DNA of 64,000 nucleotides from Myxococcales bacterium (GTDB lineage: Bacteria > Myxococcota > UBA796 > SXON01), in NCBI GenBank assembly GCA_009692585.1, contig SHYX01000006.1, positions 100,354 through 164,353 of the forward strand. Direction: 5' to 3'. Below are positions 9,066 to 18,561 of the stretch, piece by piece. The translations under genes and the position numbers were made by a program. Positions within the stretch are counted from its first letter, which is position 1; the number at the start of each line of letters is the position of its first letter. The notes under the pieces were generated by a model that was not told where the DNA came from, did not search any database, and worked only from the letters and a program-made list of their open reading frames with translations.

Positions 9066-9747
9066 GTCGGTAGCCGACCCCGCGCACCGTCTCCAGGCGA
9101 TCGCCCGCGGCGCCGAGCTTCTCCCGCAGCCGCTTCATGTGGGTGTCCACGGTCCGCGTGCCCAGGTCGGGCGGCATGTCCCAGACCTCCTGCAGCAGCT
9201 GCCCGCGCGTCTGCACCCGTCCGCCCCGGCGGGCCAGCGTGGTGAGGAGGCGGAACTCGGTCGCGGTGAGCTGCACCTCCTCCTCGTCCACCCAGATCCG
9301 ATGGGCCGCGGCGTCGATGCGCAGGGCGCCCAATCGCAGGCTGCCGTCGTTTTCCAGGCCCGGGCCGCCCGTCCCGCGCCGCAACACCGCGCGGATGCGC
9401 AGGATCAGCTCCCGCGTCGAAAAGGGCTTGGTGACGTAATCGTCAGCGCCCAACTCGAAGCCCACGACGCGATCGAGCTCTTCGCCGCGGGCGGTGAGCA
9501 TGATGATGGGCGTCCCCGCGAGCACGGACTCCGCACGCAGCCGCCGGCACACCTCGGTTCCCTGCATTCCCGGCAACATCAGGTCGAGCAGGATGAGGGA
9601 GGGCCGCTCGTGGAGCGCCACGGTGAGCGCTTCGAGACCGCTCGCGACGGTCCACACCGTGAACCCCTCCTTGCTGAGCGCGTGCTTCAGCAGGTTGCGC
9701 AGATCCTCTTCATCATCCACGACCAGGATCGAGCCAGGAGTTTGCAC
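9031..9747 (-). CDS. OmpR/PhoB-type response regulator
   Basis: 238 aa two-component transcription factor. The receiver domain (about residues 7-120) has the acidic pair DDEED at 11-15, the phosphoacceptor Asp in LILLDLMLPG (D55), T85 in MLTARG and K107 in YVTKPFS. The C-terminal winged helix (about 140-230) contains QLTATEFRLLTTLARRGG and the RTVDTHMKRLREKLG recognition segment. No partner histidine kinase lies next to it. It follows the cellulose block by about 130 bp in the same direction, so it could be transcribed with it or regulate it; that link is inference. Confidence 0.94.
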   Translation of the reverse strand: MQTPGSILVVDDEEDLRNLLKHALSKEGFTVWTVASGLEALTVALHERPSLILLDLMLPGMQGTEVCRRLRAESVLAGTPIIMLTARGEELDRVVGFELGADDYVTKPFSTRELILRIRAVLRRGTGGPGLENDGSLRLGALRIDAAAHRIWVDEEEVQLTATEFRLLTTLARRGGRVQTRGQLLQEVWDMPPDLGTRTVDTHMKRLREKLGAAGDRLETVRGVGYRLNALAAPAAKA

Positions 9748-9875
9748 GAGGGGCCCTATCCAGAAACGGGGGAAGACGCTCGCCGCGTCCTCCCCCTACC
9801 GCGCCATCCCCTCCCGCCTCCAAGCTATGCTTTCCGGCCTGCGGCGCCCGGCGCGCGGCGCCGACGGGGCTCGAC

Positions 9876-11150
9876 TCACGGCGAGCACGCCGTCGCTTCG
9901 GCGAGGACCGCTTCGTGCCGAGCGTCCAGCCCCGACAACACGGCGCCCACGCCTCCGGTCCAGCTGGTCCCGGTCTCGGCGTACCAGGGGTCCCGCGACA
10001 TCGGTTCGGTGAGATACACCTCGACGCGAGCCAGCTCCGCCCGCAGGACCGACGGCGCCGCCAACTCCGCGACGCGGAGCACCTCCGCGCAGTAGTCGTC
10101 CTTCCACAACACACGCACGCGTTCGGTGAGCGGAGGCGGGGACCCCCAGTCCGGGTGGAGGTCCCAGATGCTCTCCGACTCGGCGTCGCTTGTCGAAAAC
10201 GACTGGTCCTTGTCCCAGGGAATCACGACGAAGGTGCCGCTACGGGGATCGTCGTAGAAGAGGAAGTTCTGGCCGGCACCCGCAAAGCCGTCGACGTCGG
10301 GGAGCACCATGTCCACCGCGATCTCGGTGAGCCATTCGTCGACGTCGGCGTGGGCGGGCAGGCAGCCCAGCAGACCCGCGTCGTCCTGGTTCGCACACCG
10401 CACCAGCGGGATGATGTCCGCGGCCAGCTGTTCGAGCGTAGTATCGGCCCTGGGCGCGTACTTGGCATCGTAGCGCTCGGGGTCGTCACCTTCGTCCTCG
10501 AAGTCGGCCGTGCCCCCGCAATATCCCTCGATCTTGTAGAAGCCGCCGCGGTCGTCGTCGAAGTGGGCATCCAGGAACGGGTCGTCGTCGGCCTCCTCGG
10601 GAAAGGGAAACACACCCTGGTAGACCTCGTTGACGTAGAGCTGGACGTGCCCGACGCGGGGGGCGGGGACGCCCGCCCCACGCATCACCCACTGGGCGAG
10701 CCGCTCGCGCATCAGCGAGTAGTCTCCCTCCGTTCCCATCAGGTTGATGTTGTGGAGCTCATGAAACACCTGGAGCGAGTCGAACTCGTTGAACGAGATC
10801 TTGAAGCCCCATCGTTGCCCCTCGGTCAGCGCCGAGTGGCCCCGATAACGGAGACCGACCCGTTCGTAGCGCTCCGATTCGCCCGTCCGGGGATTCTCGT
10901 AGGTCAACGCGGCCTCGAGGTACGCGCGTTGGTCGCAGTCGTCCTGGGGGATGAGCGCCTTAAGCTGGTCGGCCCAGTCAGCGCCGCCCACGGTCAGCCG
11001 AACGACGGGAACGTAACGGTCGTCCCAAACGTCATCGTCAGCCAGACCCGTGGGCGACCCGGGAGCGGGCTCGGGGTCGCAAGCCCCGGCAGCGAGCAGC
11101 ATGCTCGCCCACAACGGTGCCGTCCTGGCTCGGATCACTCGGAGCGACAT
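9876..11150 (-). CDS. CotH-like kinase-fold lipoprotein
   Basis: Predicted exported lipoprotein of 424 aa. The leader MSLRVIRARTAPLWASMLLAAGAC ends in a lipobox Cys and is followed by an acidic segment. The body resembles the CotH family, an atypical protein-kinase fold first known from spore coats and also found on bacterial surface proteins. Visible family features are the RYRGHSAL and KISFNEFDS region, LHNINLMGTEGDYSLMRERLA, YVNEVYQGVFPFPEEADD, and a later FLFYDDPRSGTFVVIPWDKDQSF. The start overlaps the bcsC 3' end by 16 nt, so it is part of the cellulose operon. Whether it phosphorylates anything is unknown. Confidence 0.83.
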   Translation of the reverse strand: MSLRVIRARTAPLWASMLLAAGACDPEPAPGSPTGLADDDVWDDRYVPVVRLTVGGADWADQLKALIPQDDCDQRAYLEAALTYENPRTGESERYERVGLRYRGHSALTEGQRWGFKISFNEFDSLQVFHELHNINLMGTEGDYSLMRERLAQWVMRGAGVPAPRVGHVQLYVNEVYQGVFPFPEEADDDPFLDAHFDDDRGGFYKIEGYCGGTADFEDEGDDPERYDAKYAPRADTTLEQLAADIIPLVRCANQDDAGLLGCLPAHADVDEWLTEIAVDMVLPDVDGFAGAGQNFLFYDDPRSGTFVVIPWDKDQSFSTSDAESESIWDLHPDWGSPPPLTERVRVLWKDDYCAEVLRVAELAAPSVLRAELARVEVYLTEPMSRDPWYAETGTSWTGGVGAVLSGLDARHEAVLAEATACSP

Positions 11151-14100
11151 AGCTCGCCGGTGGACGGAAGCACCGACCCGGCCGAGGCGAGCGTGGTCAG
11201 CCCCGGCGCCGAGGGCCCCTGGGGAACGAGGCCCCAGGTCAGATGGGCGAGCGCGGCCTCCTGGTGCCATAGATCGGGCTGGCCGCTGGTCTCGGACCAG
11301 GATCCCTGCAGGCGACCGTCCACCCCGACCGCCCAGGTGGGAGCGAGGCGCCAGCTGACCCCAGCGCTGGCGCGTCCGCTTCCGGAGATTCCCGCGCCGA
11401 ACCAGGGCGTGGACTCGCCGTCCATGTACTGGGGGCCCGCGGCGACCGCTGCACAGATGCGTCCACGCCTACCGACGAAATCCGCCCGACCGCGCAACTC
11501 GGCCGTCGCAGCGACGAAGACCGGCGGACTGAAATAGCCCCCCTGGCCCACGGAGAAGCCATCCTCCTGGCGCTCATGGTGCATGCCGACCAGCTGGCCG
11601 CCGACTCGAAGCGTGGCCCGTTCTGAGCCGAGCCCGACACTTCCCCACGCGACGCTTTCGACCAGCGGGTTGGGGGTGATGCCCCAGCCCTCGGTGTAGC
11701 CGCCCCTGACCAGGATACCCAGGTCGAGGGTGCGCGGCGTCCAGCTTGCGTACGCGCCCGCCCAGAGCTGGCTCACGAAGCCGAACACTTGCTCACCATC
11801 CCCGACCTGCACCGACTTCCCTGCCCACGACAGCAGCGAATCCGAGACCGGCGTGCGGGCCGTTTGAATCCCGACGGCCACCGCCGGAAGCACGGAGAAC
11901 CGGGCGTGCCCGTGCCACAGCGGGTTGATCCGTGCAAAACCCAGGGGACTGGTGCCCACCCACGCCGTCGCGAAGAATCGCCCGAACGGGGCTGTCGCGA
12001 CACCAAGTGAAGGGGCGACACCAAGGGCCTCGTCCACACCGTCGTCAAGATGCAGCACCACCGCGTCCAGGCTGAGCCGCAGCAACCCGACCGGCGGGAA
12101 GATCACCTCGACCGGGACGTACCAGGCCGCCAGCGCCTGCTCGCCCGCGTTTCCCGGCTTCTGGAAGGCCCCGCCGCCGGCGACCACGTGCACGCCGCGC
12201 TCGCGGGCAAGCTCAAGGTCGATCGCGTCGACCGCTTCCGCCAGCCAACGCGGCTGGACATCGCGCGGGGGCGTCGGCGGCCAGGTGCGGGGACCGGGGG
12301 AGCGGCCCGACGGCAGCGGCAATATAGGTAGCGGATCGGGCCGGATCGGCTCCGGAGGCGGCGGTTCGGCGGGAAGCGTCGCTCCGCGGACCTGTTCGAG
12401 CACCCCGGCGGCAAGCCGGTACCGCCCTCGGAGCAGCATCGCCTGCACCAGCTGGATGCCGACGCGGGGGTCCCGGGCGCTCTCCCACGCCGCTTGGAGA
12501 TGTGCCTCGGCCGCCGCGGGTCGAACCTGGGCGCGCAGCGCGCCCGCCATGCCGATGAGCGCTGGAACGTGCCTCGGGTCTACCGTCAGCGTGCGCACGA
12601 ACGCGGCGATCGCCGCAACCGGATTTTCGAGTGACAGCCAAGCGCCCCCCAGCCGGGCCCACTCGTCGGGTGTGTGGTTCGGCAGGTCTTCCGCGAATCG
12701 CATCGGCACCAGCGCGTCGCGGTTCTGGCCGATGGCGTGCAGCGCCTCGGCCCGCTGCACGAGCAGCTCGAACTCCGCGGCACGCAGCTCGGCCGCCGCA
12801 AAACCTAAGCCCGCGCGGCGGTCGGCGTCCTGCAACAACGGATACAACGCCTCGGCGGCCCTGCACACAGAGCCCGCGCGCACCGTCGTGACGAGCGCCC
12901 AGCGACTGTTCGGGGTGCCGGCCAGGGCGCGGGACAGCGCGTCGCTCGCGGTCGCACAATCGTGCCCGTCGAGCGCGGCGGACGCCAGAGCCGTCCAGAG
13001 GTCGCCGGTTTCCCCCTCGGCGGCAATCGTGTCGCGCAGGCGCACGAGGGCGCCGGCAGCATCGCCGATTCGCCGCTGGTACTCGGATTGCTGCACGGCG
13101 AGCCGCTGCACGATCTCCCGACGCGCGGCGAGCGTCTGGGGGGATGCCTCGGGGGTGCGAAGCCCATCGGCTGCGGCACGCGCTTCGTCCCAGCGCCCCA
13201 TCACCTCCAGCGAGCGTGCGCGGGTGACCATCGGCTCGACGAGCGACGGTTCGAGCCCGATCGCCTCGTCGGCGAAGGCCAGGGCCACCTCGGGCTGGTC
13301 GCGTTCGAGGTACAGCGCCGCGAGACCCGTGATCGCGAAGACCTCCGGATCGAGGTCGAAGGCTTCACGCCAAGCAGCGAACGCGTCCAGGGCCGCGCCA
13401 CCGCCTTGCTCGCGGAGGGCCGTCGACCGCCAGGCACGGGCCAGCACGCGCGGTATCTCACGGTCGGCCACCGCATCCACGCCCTCGGGGTAGCGCTCGC
13501 CGACAAGCGCACGGGCGTCCTCGGGCTGGGCCAGAGCAACCAGACAATTGGCGGCGCCGAGCACCGCCCACGCGTCCTTGGGGTCACCCTCCAGTGCCGC
13601 CTGATACTGGACGATCGCCTCGGCATACTCCCCGAGTCCCGCCAGCGCGTCCCCCAGACCGTGCCGGAAAGAGGGCTCGTCCGGCACTTCGCGCGCCAGC
13701 TGTCGCCACAAGATCAGCGCAGTCTCGAGATCCCCCGCGCTGTGCGCGGCCCTGGCGTCCCGGGTGCGAATGCCATTCTCCACGAAGCGGCGGAGCAAGG
13801 TGACCCGCGGATCGCGGGACCGAGATGCCACCACGACCGCCAAAGCCTCGTCGTCGCGCCCCAACTGGGCCAGGAGCCGCGCGCGGCCGAGCAGCGCCGG
13901 GAGGTGCTGTGGCTGCTGACGTTGCGCCTCGGTGAAGAGCGCGAGGGCACCGTCCAGGTACTGCGCCTGCCACAACAGACCGCCGGCACCGAGGAGTTCG
14001 TAGGGCGCGGGATCGTCCATCAGCAGGGACACGAAGTACGGTTCCAACGCCCCCTCGGCGTCACCGCTACGCTTTCGCGCCTCCGCCTCCATGATCAGGT

Positions 14101-15337
14101 GGTCCGCCGCCGCCGCGAGGCGATCCCGTCTGCGGGCGGGGCTCATCTCCAAGGCCGCCGCCGCGAGCTGGCGCGCTGCCGCGCCCCCCGGGGTCCCCAA
14201 ACGTTGGCTGAGGACGTTCGAAAGCCCGAGCGCATCCTCGTCGAGCGGGTCGACCTCCAGCGTCCGATCGACGAGACCGACCGCTTCGGCATCGGCCCCC
14301 GCCGCCATGAGCTGCTTGGCCCATTCGCGCGAGATGTAGGGGTCGTCGGGCGCCATCCGCCCCGCCTCGGCCAGCAGCCGCAATCGGACCGTGCTCGCGC
14401 CCGGCCGCCAACGCTCCACGGCCACCCGAGGGTCCAGCGTGAGGGCCAGTTGGGCCTCATCGTCGGTGCAGAGCGCGCGAGCGTCCACGTAGCGGTGCCG
14501 CTGGATGTAGACGGCGAGGAGCTCTCCGCGCGCGCCGTCGTCGGCGGGGTGGGCGCGGCGAAGCTCCAGCAAGGTCGCGGTGGCCGCCACGAGCTCGCCC
14601 TGGTGGCGTTGGAGTTGAGCAAGTTGGAGGCTCGCTTCCCGGAGACCTCCGCCCTCCAGCATCACCCGCGCCATGGTCACATAGCCGGCGGCGGAAAGCG
14701 CCCTCGCGCGGAGGCTCGGCGTGGGCTCGGCGATCGCCGCGGCGGCACCGGGGGTGGCGACGCCCAGCCTGGCGAGTTCAGCAGCGCGGGCCATGTCTCC
14801 GGCGGCGATCGCCGCCATGAGCTCCAGTTCTCGCGCTGACGGGTCGCCGCTGACACGTTCGAAGGCGGCTTGCGCGCGACTGGCCTCACCCCCCCGGAGC
14901 AGCGCCCGGCCGATCGCCCGCGCCTCCGTCGACGACGCCGTCACCAGGAGGCGATCGAGCTCCGCGACGGCAGTGCGCCTCGTCGCCGGGGCGCCGAGGC
15001 GGGCCTCGGCGTGACGTAGTACAATCAGGTCGCGACCCGAAAAATCGCCGGACTCCAGAAGCCGGGCGTACACCCCGACCCACCCCGGGCGACCATCCGT
15101 CTTGCCGATCAACTCCACCAGGATGGCCCGGGCCCTGCCCGACTCCGCCCGGTCATCGAGGAGCCGCACGAGCGCTTCGATACCCACTTCTTCCCACCCC
15201 GGACGCGCCAGGAGGTTCCGCGCCAGGTCCACCCTTGAGGACGCCGACAACGGGGCGTGGGCGAGCGCCTCGATCTCGGGCCTGGGCGCTGCGAGCGCGG
15301 CAGCACCGATCCACAAGGAGGCAAGCAGCACAATCAT
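11135..15337 (-). CDS. bcsC: Cellulose export protein BcsC (TPR periplasmic domain plus outer-membrane barrel)
   Basis: 1400 aa. The signal peptide is MIVLLASLWIGAAALA. About 1000 residues of Ala/Leu-rich TPR repeats follow; examples include YAEAIVQYQAALEGDPKDAW. After a Pro-rich linker (about residues 1010-1045), a C-terminal region of about 350 aa has alternating aromatic/Gly strands (AWYVPVEVIFPPVGLLRLSLDAV onward) and is read as the BcsC outer-membrane barrel through which cellulose leaves. The assignment depends partly on position: it directly follows bcsZ with an ATGA overlap, the order seen in E. coli bcsABZC. It is somewhat longer than E. coli BcsC because of extra TPRs. Confidence 0.85.
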   Translation of the reverse strand: MIVLLASLWIGAAALAAPRPEIEALAHAPLSASSRVDLARNLLARPGWEEVGIEALVRLLDDRAESGRARAILVELIGKTDGRPGWVGVYARLLESGDFSGRDLIVLRHAEARLGAPATRRTAVAELDRLLVTASSTEARAIGRALLRGGEASRAQAAFERVSGDPSARELELMAAIAAGDMARAAELARLGVATPGAAAAIAEPTPSLRARALSAAGYVTMARVMLEGGGLREASLQLAQLQRHQGELVAATATLLELRRAHPADDGARGELLAVYIQRHRYVDARALCTDDEAQLALTLDPRVAVERWRPGASTVRLRLLAEAGRMAPDDPYISREWAKQLMAAGADAEAVGLVDRTLEVDPLDEDALGLSNVLSQRLGTPGGAAARQLAAAALEMSPARRRDRLAAAADHLIMEAEARKRSGDAEGALEPYFVSLLMDDPAPYELLGAGGLLWQAQYLDGALALFTEAQRQQPQHLPALLGRARLLAQLGRDDEALAVVVASRSRDPRVTLLRRFVENGIRTRDARAAHSAGDLETALILWRQLAREVPDEPSFRHGLGDALAGLGEYAEAIVQYQAALEGDPKDAWAVLGAANCLVALAQPEDARALVGERYPEGVDAVADREIPRVLARAWRSTALREQGGGAALDAFAAWREAFDLDPEVFAITGLAALYLERDQPEVALAFADEAIGLEPSLVEPMVTRARSLEVMGRWDEARAAADGLRTPEASPQTLAARREIVQRLAVQQSEYQRRIGDAAGALVRLRDTIAAEGETGDLWTALASAALDGHDCATASDALSRALAGTPNSRWALVTTVRAGSVCRAAEALYPLLQDADRRAGLGFAAAELRAAEFELLVQRAEALHAIGQNRDALVPMRFAEDLPNHTPDEWARLGGAWLSLENPVAAIAAFVRTLTVDPRHVPALIGMAGALRAQVRPAAAEAHLQAAWESARDPRVGIQLVQAMLLRGRYRLAAGVLEQVRGATLPAEPPPPEPIRPDPLPILPLPSGRSPGPRTWPPTPPRDVQPRWLAEAVDAIDLELARERGVHVVAGGGAFQKPGNAGEQALAAWYVPVEVIFPPVGLLRLSLDAVVLHLDDGVDEALGVAPSLGVATAPFGRFFATAWVGTSPLGFARINPLWHGHARFSVLPAVAVGIQTARTPVSDSLLSWAGKSVQVGDGEQVFGFVSQLWAGAYASWTPRTLDLGILVRGGYTEGWGITPNPLVESVAWGSVGLGSERATLRVGGQLVGMHHERQEDGFSVGQGGYFSPPVFVAATAELRGRADFVGRRGRICAAVAAGPQYMDGESTPWFGAGISGSGRASAGVSWRLAPTWAVGVDGRLQGSWSETSGQPDLWHQEAALAHLTWGLVPQGPSAPGLTTLASAGSVLPSTGELCRSE

Positions 15338-16425
15338 ACCGGCCTCTCCTTACTCTGCCACAGGGCCAGACCGAACCAGATCCAATTCTGGCCGTAATAA
15401 TCGTCGGGGTCGCCCCAGCCGTGGCTGGTCCGAAGGGGCACGAGCTTCTCTGTCCAGATCCGACGCGCGACCCCGGGATGGCGGAGGCCCCACGCCGGCA
15501 GCAGGGCCCCCCACATCCCCGGATACTCCCAGTCCACTCCCGCCCTTCCGTCAGCCAGGATGATCCCCGGGATCTTCACCGGCGCCTCAGGACGGGCGAG
15601 GAGTTTCTCGTACGGCCCGAGGAGCCGTCTCGCGCGGCGCTCGTGAAACCATTTGACCTCGGCGGCCAGCGTCCACCCCACACGAAAGGCTTCGAAGCCG
15701 AAGACTTCGTCGGCGGCATCGACCGCGGCGACAACCGTCCCGGTCACCGGATCGATCGAGCACCAGTCGTGGTGGAGGCCGCCCGGGCTGCGGCAGGCGG
15801 CCAGGAGCGTGTAGCCGTCGTCCACCAGCCGCATCCACGGACGATCCGGGTCGCGACGGGCGAACTCCCGCCATGCAAAGGGCAGGAAGTACGATGGATT
15901 CAGGCGCAGTGGCACCCCTCCCCGGGCCCACGGCCCCGGCAACAGGACCAGCCTTCCCGCGACCTCGGTGACCTCTTCGACCCAGAGGCGCTCAAGCTGG
16001 GCGTGCGCGGCGCTCTGGTAACGCGGCGACTTCCATCGGGTCGCCGCACCGAAGAGCGCCCAGATCATCAGCTGGTCGGCGTCCGACGCCGGCTGTTCGT
16101 CGAGGATACCATCCGTTCCGTCGTCGCGACGACCCCAACGCCATGCCGCCAGCCGGCCCTCGTCACCGCGCTGCAGATGCTCGACCGTCCACCGCAAGAC
16201 GCGGTCGAAGCTGGCCCGATCGCCCATCCACAGCGCCCGGACCATGGCGTAGGCCTGTCCCTCCGACGTGGTGACTCCATCCTCTCGGAAGTCCATCACC
16301 CGTCCGTCGGCGCTGATGTACACCTTCTGGTACGCGGCCCAGGCGTCCTGAAGCTCGGCCGCGTCGCCACCGTACGCGTGCACGGACAACCAGATGAGCG
16401 CGGATGCGGCGACGGCGGCGGACAC
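15334..16425 (-). CDS. bcsZ: Periplasmic endo-beta-1,4-glucanase BcsZ (GH8)
   Basis: 363 aa glycoside hydrolase family 8 enzyme that trims nascent cellulose in the periplasm. The N-terminus is a hydrophobic leader (MSAAVAASALIWLSVHA). TTSEGQAYAM holds the predicted general acid E55, the same number as in E. coli BcsZ. ASDADQLMIWAL (about 113-124) is the second conserved family block, and RLNPSYFLPFAWREFA follows. It sits between bcsB and bcsC with a 4 nt overlap to bcsC and 6 nt to bcsB, so it is co-transcribed with them. Confidence 0.92.
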   Translation of the reverse strand: MSAAVAASALIWLSVHAYGGDAAELQDAWAAYQKVYISADGRVMDFREDGVTTSEGQAYAMVRALWMGDRASFDRVLRWTVEHLQRGDEGRLAAWRWGRRDDGTDGILDEQPASDADQLMIWALFGAATRWKSPRYQSAAHAQLERLWVEEVTEVAGRLVLLPGPWARGGVPLRLNPSYFLPFAWREFARRDPDRPWMRLVDDGYTLLAACRSPGGLHHDWCSIDPVTGTVVAAVDAADEVFGFEAFRVGWTLAAEVKWFHERRARRLLGPYEKLLARPEAPVKIPGIILADGRAGVDWEYPGMWGALLPAWGLRHPGVARRIWTEKLVPLRTSHGWGDPDDYYGQNWIWFGLALWQSKERPV

Positions 16426-16431
16426 CGGGGC

Positions 16432-18561
16432 CTAGTCGCGGTTGCTGCGGGCCTGTGCGAAGACCCTGACGAACGCGGTGAGCAGGAAGACACCGCCGAG
16501 GACGACGGCTGCGAGCACCCACCAGTTGTCCTTGATCTCGCGCGTGGCCGCGGTGGCGACCGTGAGCGACCCCCACTGCGCCTTGGCTGCGACGTCGAGC
16601 GTGCGGATGTCCCCGTCGGCGGAGACGATGGCCACGTTGCCATCGAGCTTCTTGACCTTGCCGAGGTCGGTTATCGCCTCGACCAGGGGGCCGAGGCCGT
16701 CCTCCCGCATGGCGCGCAGTACCAGCACCGCACGCTCGGCGTTGGCGGGAGAGAAGCCCTCCTCGATGGTGCCATACGGTGACCCGACCGTGGCGTTGAG
16801 GAGCACCTCCTTGCCCCTCGCGAGGAGGCGCTCGGGCCCGCCGGTCAGGGTCAGCGCGCCCGACCCGGCCAGACTGTCGTACAGCGCGTTGGCGGTGGCG
16901 TCGACGAGCACGATGAAGTGTTTGTCCTGACGGTCGGCAAAGGTCACGTCCACGGCACGCAGCAGCGAGAAGTCAGGCGCCGGGGCGTGTGTCAGCCGGC
17001 CGAGCCGCGCCGCGAGCACCAGCCCCGCCGATGCGGCCCGGCCATCCGGCGAGTCGGGCAGCACCGCGACGGTCCCGCCGCCGGACGGGAACGCCGTCAG
17101 CGGCCACATGCCGTGGCGCAACAGCCCCAGATCGGGCATCTCCGCGACGTGGTCCCGGGCGAGGTCGATGGTGGTCGTGGCGTAGATCGTGCCCCACAAC
17201 TGTTTGTCGGACACGCGCTCACACTCGTCGAACTCGCGCGGGAAGAGGTGAAACACGAGGTCGACGTTGGCGGCAGGCTGGACCAGGTCCTGGGGAAGGG
17301 GGACGGAGACCGAGGCCGTCGCCTCGCCGGACACCTTGTCCAACGGAACGCTCCGCAACGTGAGGCCGCCGAGGCGCACCTCCATCGTGGACAGCCGGCT
17401 GTCCAGTTGGGCCGAGTAGGCGTAATCCACCCGGATCGTCCCGCCACCGGGCTGGGCGAGCGCGTCGCCCTCCAGACGCAGGGGTACGCGGATGCTCACA
17501 GGGTAGTAGCCCCGTACGGTCTGGGCGGCGATGCCCAGGTCGGCGAGCGTGAACTTGGCGGCCGGGGGGGCCGCCAGCGGGTTCTGACGAGTCGGCGGGG
17601 GGTTGGCGGGGGTCACCGCGTTGACGTAGGACACCTTGCCGGAGAGCACCTGGTACCGATCCTGCCCGGCGAGGGCCAGCGCCGCTCGCTGTAGACCCAC
17701 CGAACCCCCACCGGTGACGATGATCACCGGGAGCGTCGGATCGTTCGGGTTGGGAATCATCGCCACCAGGCCCTGATCGTCCGCCAGCTCCGACACCCCG
17801 GCCAGCGCCAACGCTTCGGGCACCTCCGCGGCCGTCCCGACGATGAGCGCTGGAGTGAGCGCGGCCGCGGCGGTGGCCACCGGGTCGGCGGCTTCCACCT
17901 GGCGATAGTCGGCGAGGCGTCCAAGGGCGAACCCGACCACCCCGAGCGCCTCCACCGTGTCGCGAGACGGTCCGCCAGGCGTGACGAGCGTCACCAGCGT
18001 GGGTCCGTATCCGAGCTTGTCGACGAGCGGGTACGGCCACTGGAGCAGCTCGGCGTCGATCGGCTTGCGGACATAGGCCAGCTCGATCCAGGTGCTGGTC
18101 TTGATGCGCGTCCACAGCGCGGCGTCGAAGGGGTCTTCACAATCGTCGGTGTAGTGCTGGACCACGTCGAACTGGAGCTTGTTGTAGTCGTCGAGCATTC
18201 CCCGTGGCACCCGGACGTCCGCCTGCCCGGAGAGCACGTTGTCCGCAGTCAGCGTCACCGTGCCGATGGGGTTGTCGTTCACCGAGATGGTGAGGTGGGA
18301 GCGATCGGGGATGAGCGCCGCGGAGTGTTCGAATTCCACGTGCACGACCGGGTCGGCGATGAGCATCCAGCCCCGCGGCCGGGTGAACGTGATGCTGCGG
18401 CTGGCATGCACGCCGTCGAGACGGAGATCGTCGCCGAGGAAGAACTCGTCGGCCAACGAGGCCTGGTAGACGCCAGACGCCGGCGGGAACTCGTCCGGGG
18501 CGGCGCTCGCCGGCGACACGAGCCCGAAGAGCAGGGCGAGAGAGAAGGGGAGATTACGCAT
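16432..18561 (-). CDS. bcsB: Cellulose synthase periplasmic subunit BcsB
   Basis: 709 aa periplasmic, membrane-anchored partner of BcsA, needed for catalytic activity and for guiding the glucan through the periplasm. It has a signal peptide (MRNLPFSLALLFGLVSPASA). Beta-rich carbohydrate-binding-like domains begin with SITFTRPRGWMLIADPVVHVE and carry the SVNDNPIGTVTL strand pattern typical of BcsB. A single C-terminal transmembrane helix (NWWVLAAVVLGGVFLLTAFV) ends in a short basic tail. Its start overlaps the preceding small gene by 8 nt. Length and domain order are normal for the family. Confidence 0.92.
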   Translation of the reverse strand: MRNLPFSLALLFGLVSPASAAPDEFPPASGVYQASLADEFFLGDDLRLDGVHASRSITFTRPRGWMLIADPVVHVEFEHSAALIPDRSHLTISVNDNPIGTVTLTADNVLSGQADVRVPRGMLDDYNKLQFDVVQHYTDDCEDPFDAALWTRIKTSTWIELAYVRKPIDAELLQWPYPLVDKLGYGPTLVTLVTPGGPSRDTVEALGVVGFALGRLADYRQVEAADPVATAAAALTPALIVGTAAEVPEALALAGVSELADDQGLVAMIPNPNDPTLPVIIVTGGGSVGLQRAALALAGQDRYQVLSGKVSYVNAVTPANPPPTRQNPLAAPPAAKFTLADLGIAAQTVRGYYPVSIRVPLRLEGDALAQPGGGTIRVDYAYSAQLDSRLSTMEVRLGGLTLRSVPLDKVSGEATASVSVPLPQDLVQPAANVDLVFHLFPREFDECERVSDKQLWGTIYATTTIDLARDHVAEMPDLGLLRHGMWPLTAFPSGGGTVAVLPDSPDGRAASAGLVLAARLGRLTHAPAPDFSLLRAVDVTFADRQDKHFIVLVDATANALYDSLAGSGALTLTGGPERLLARGKEVLLNATVGSPYGTIEEGFSPANAERAVLVLRAMREDGLGPLVEAITDLGKVKKLDGNVAIVSADGDIRTLDVAAKAQWGSLTVATAATREIKDNWWVLAAVVLGGVFLLTAFVRVFAQARSNRD

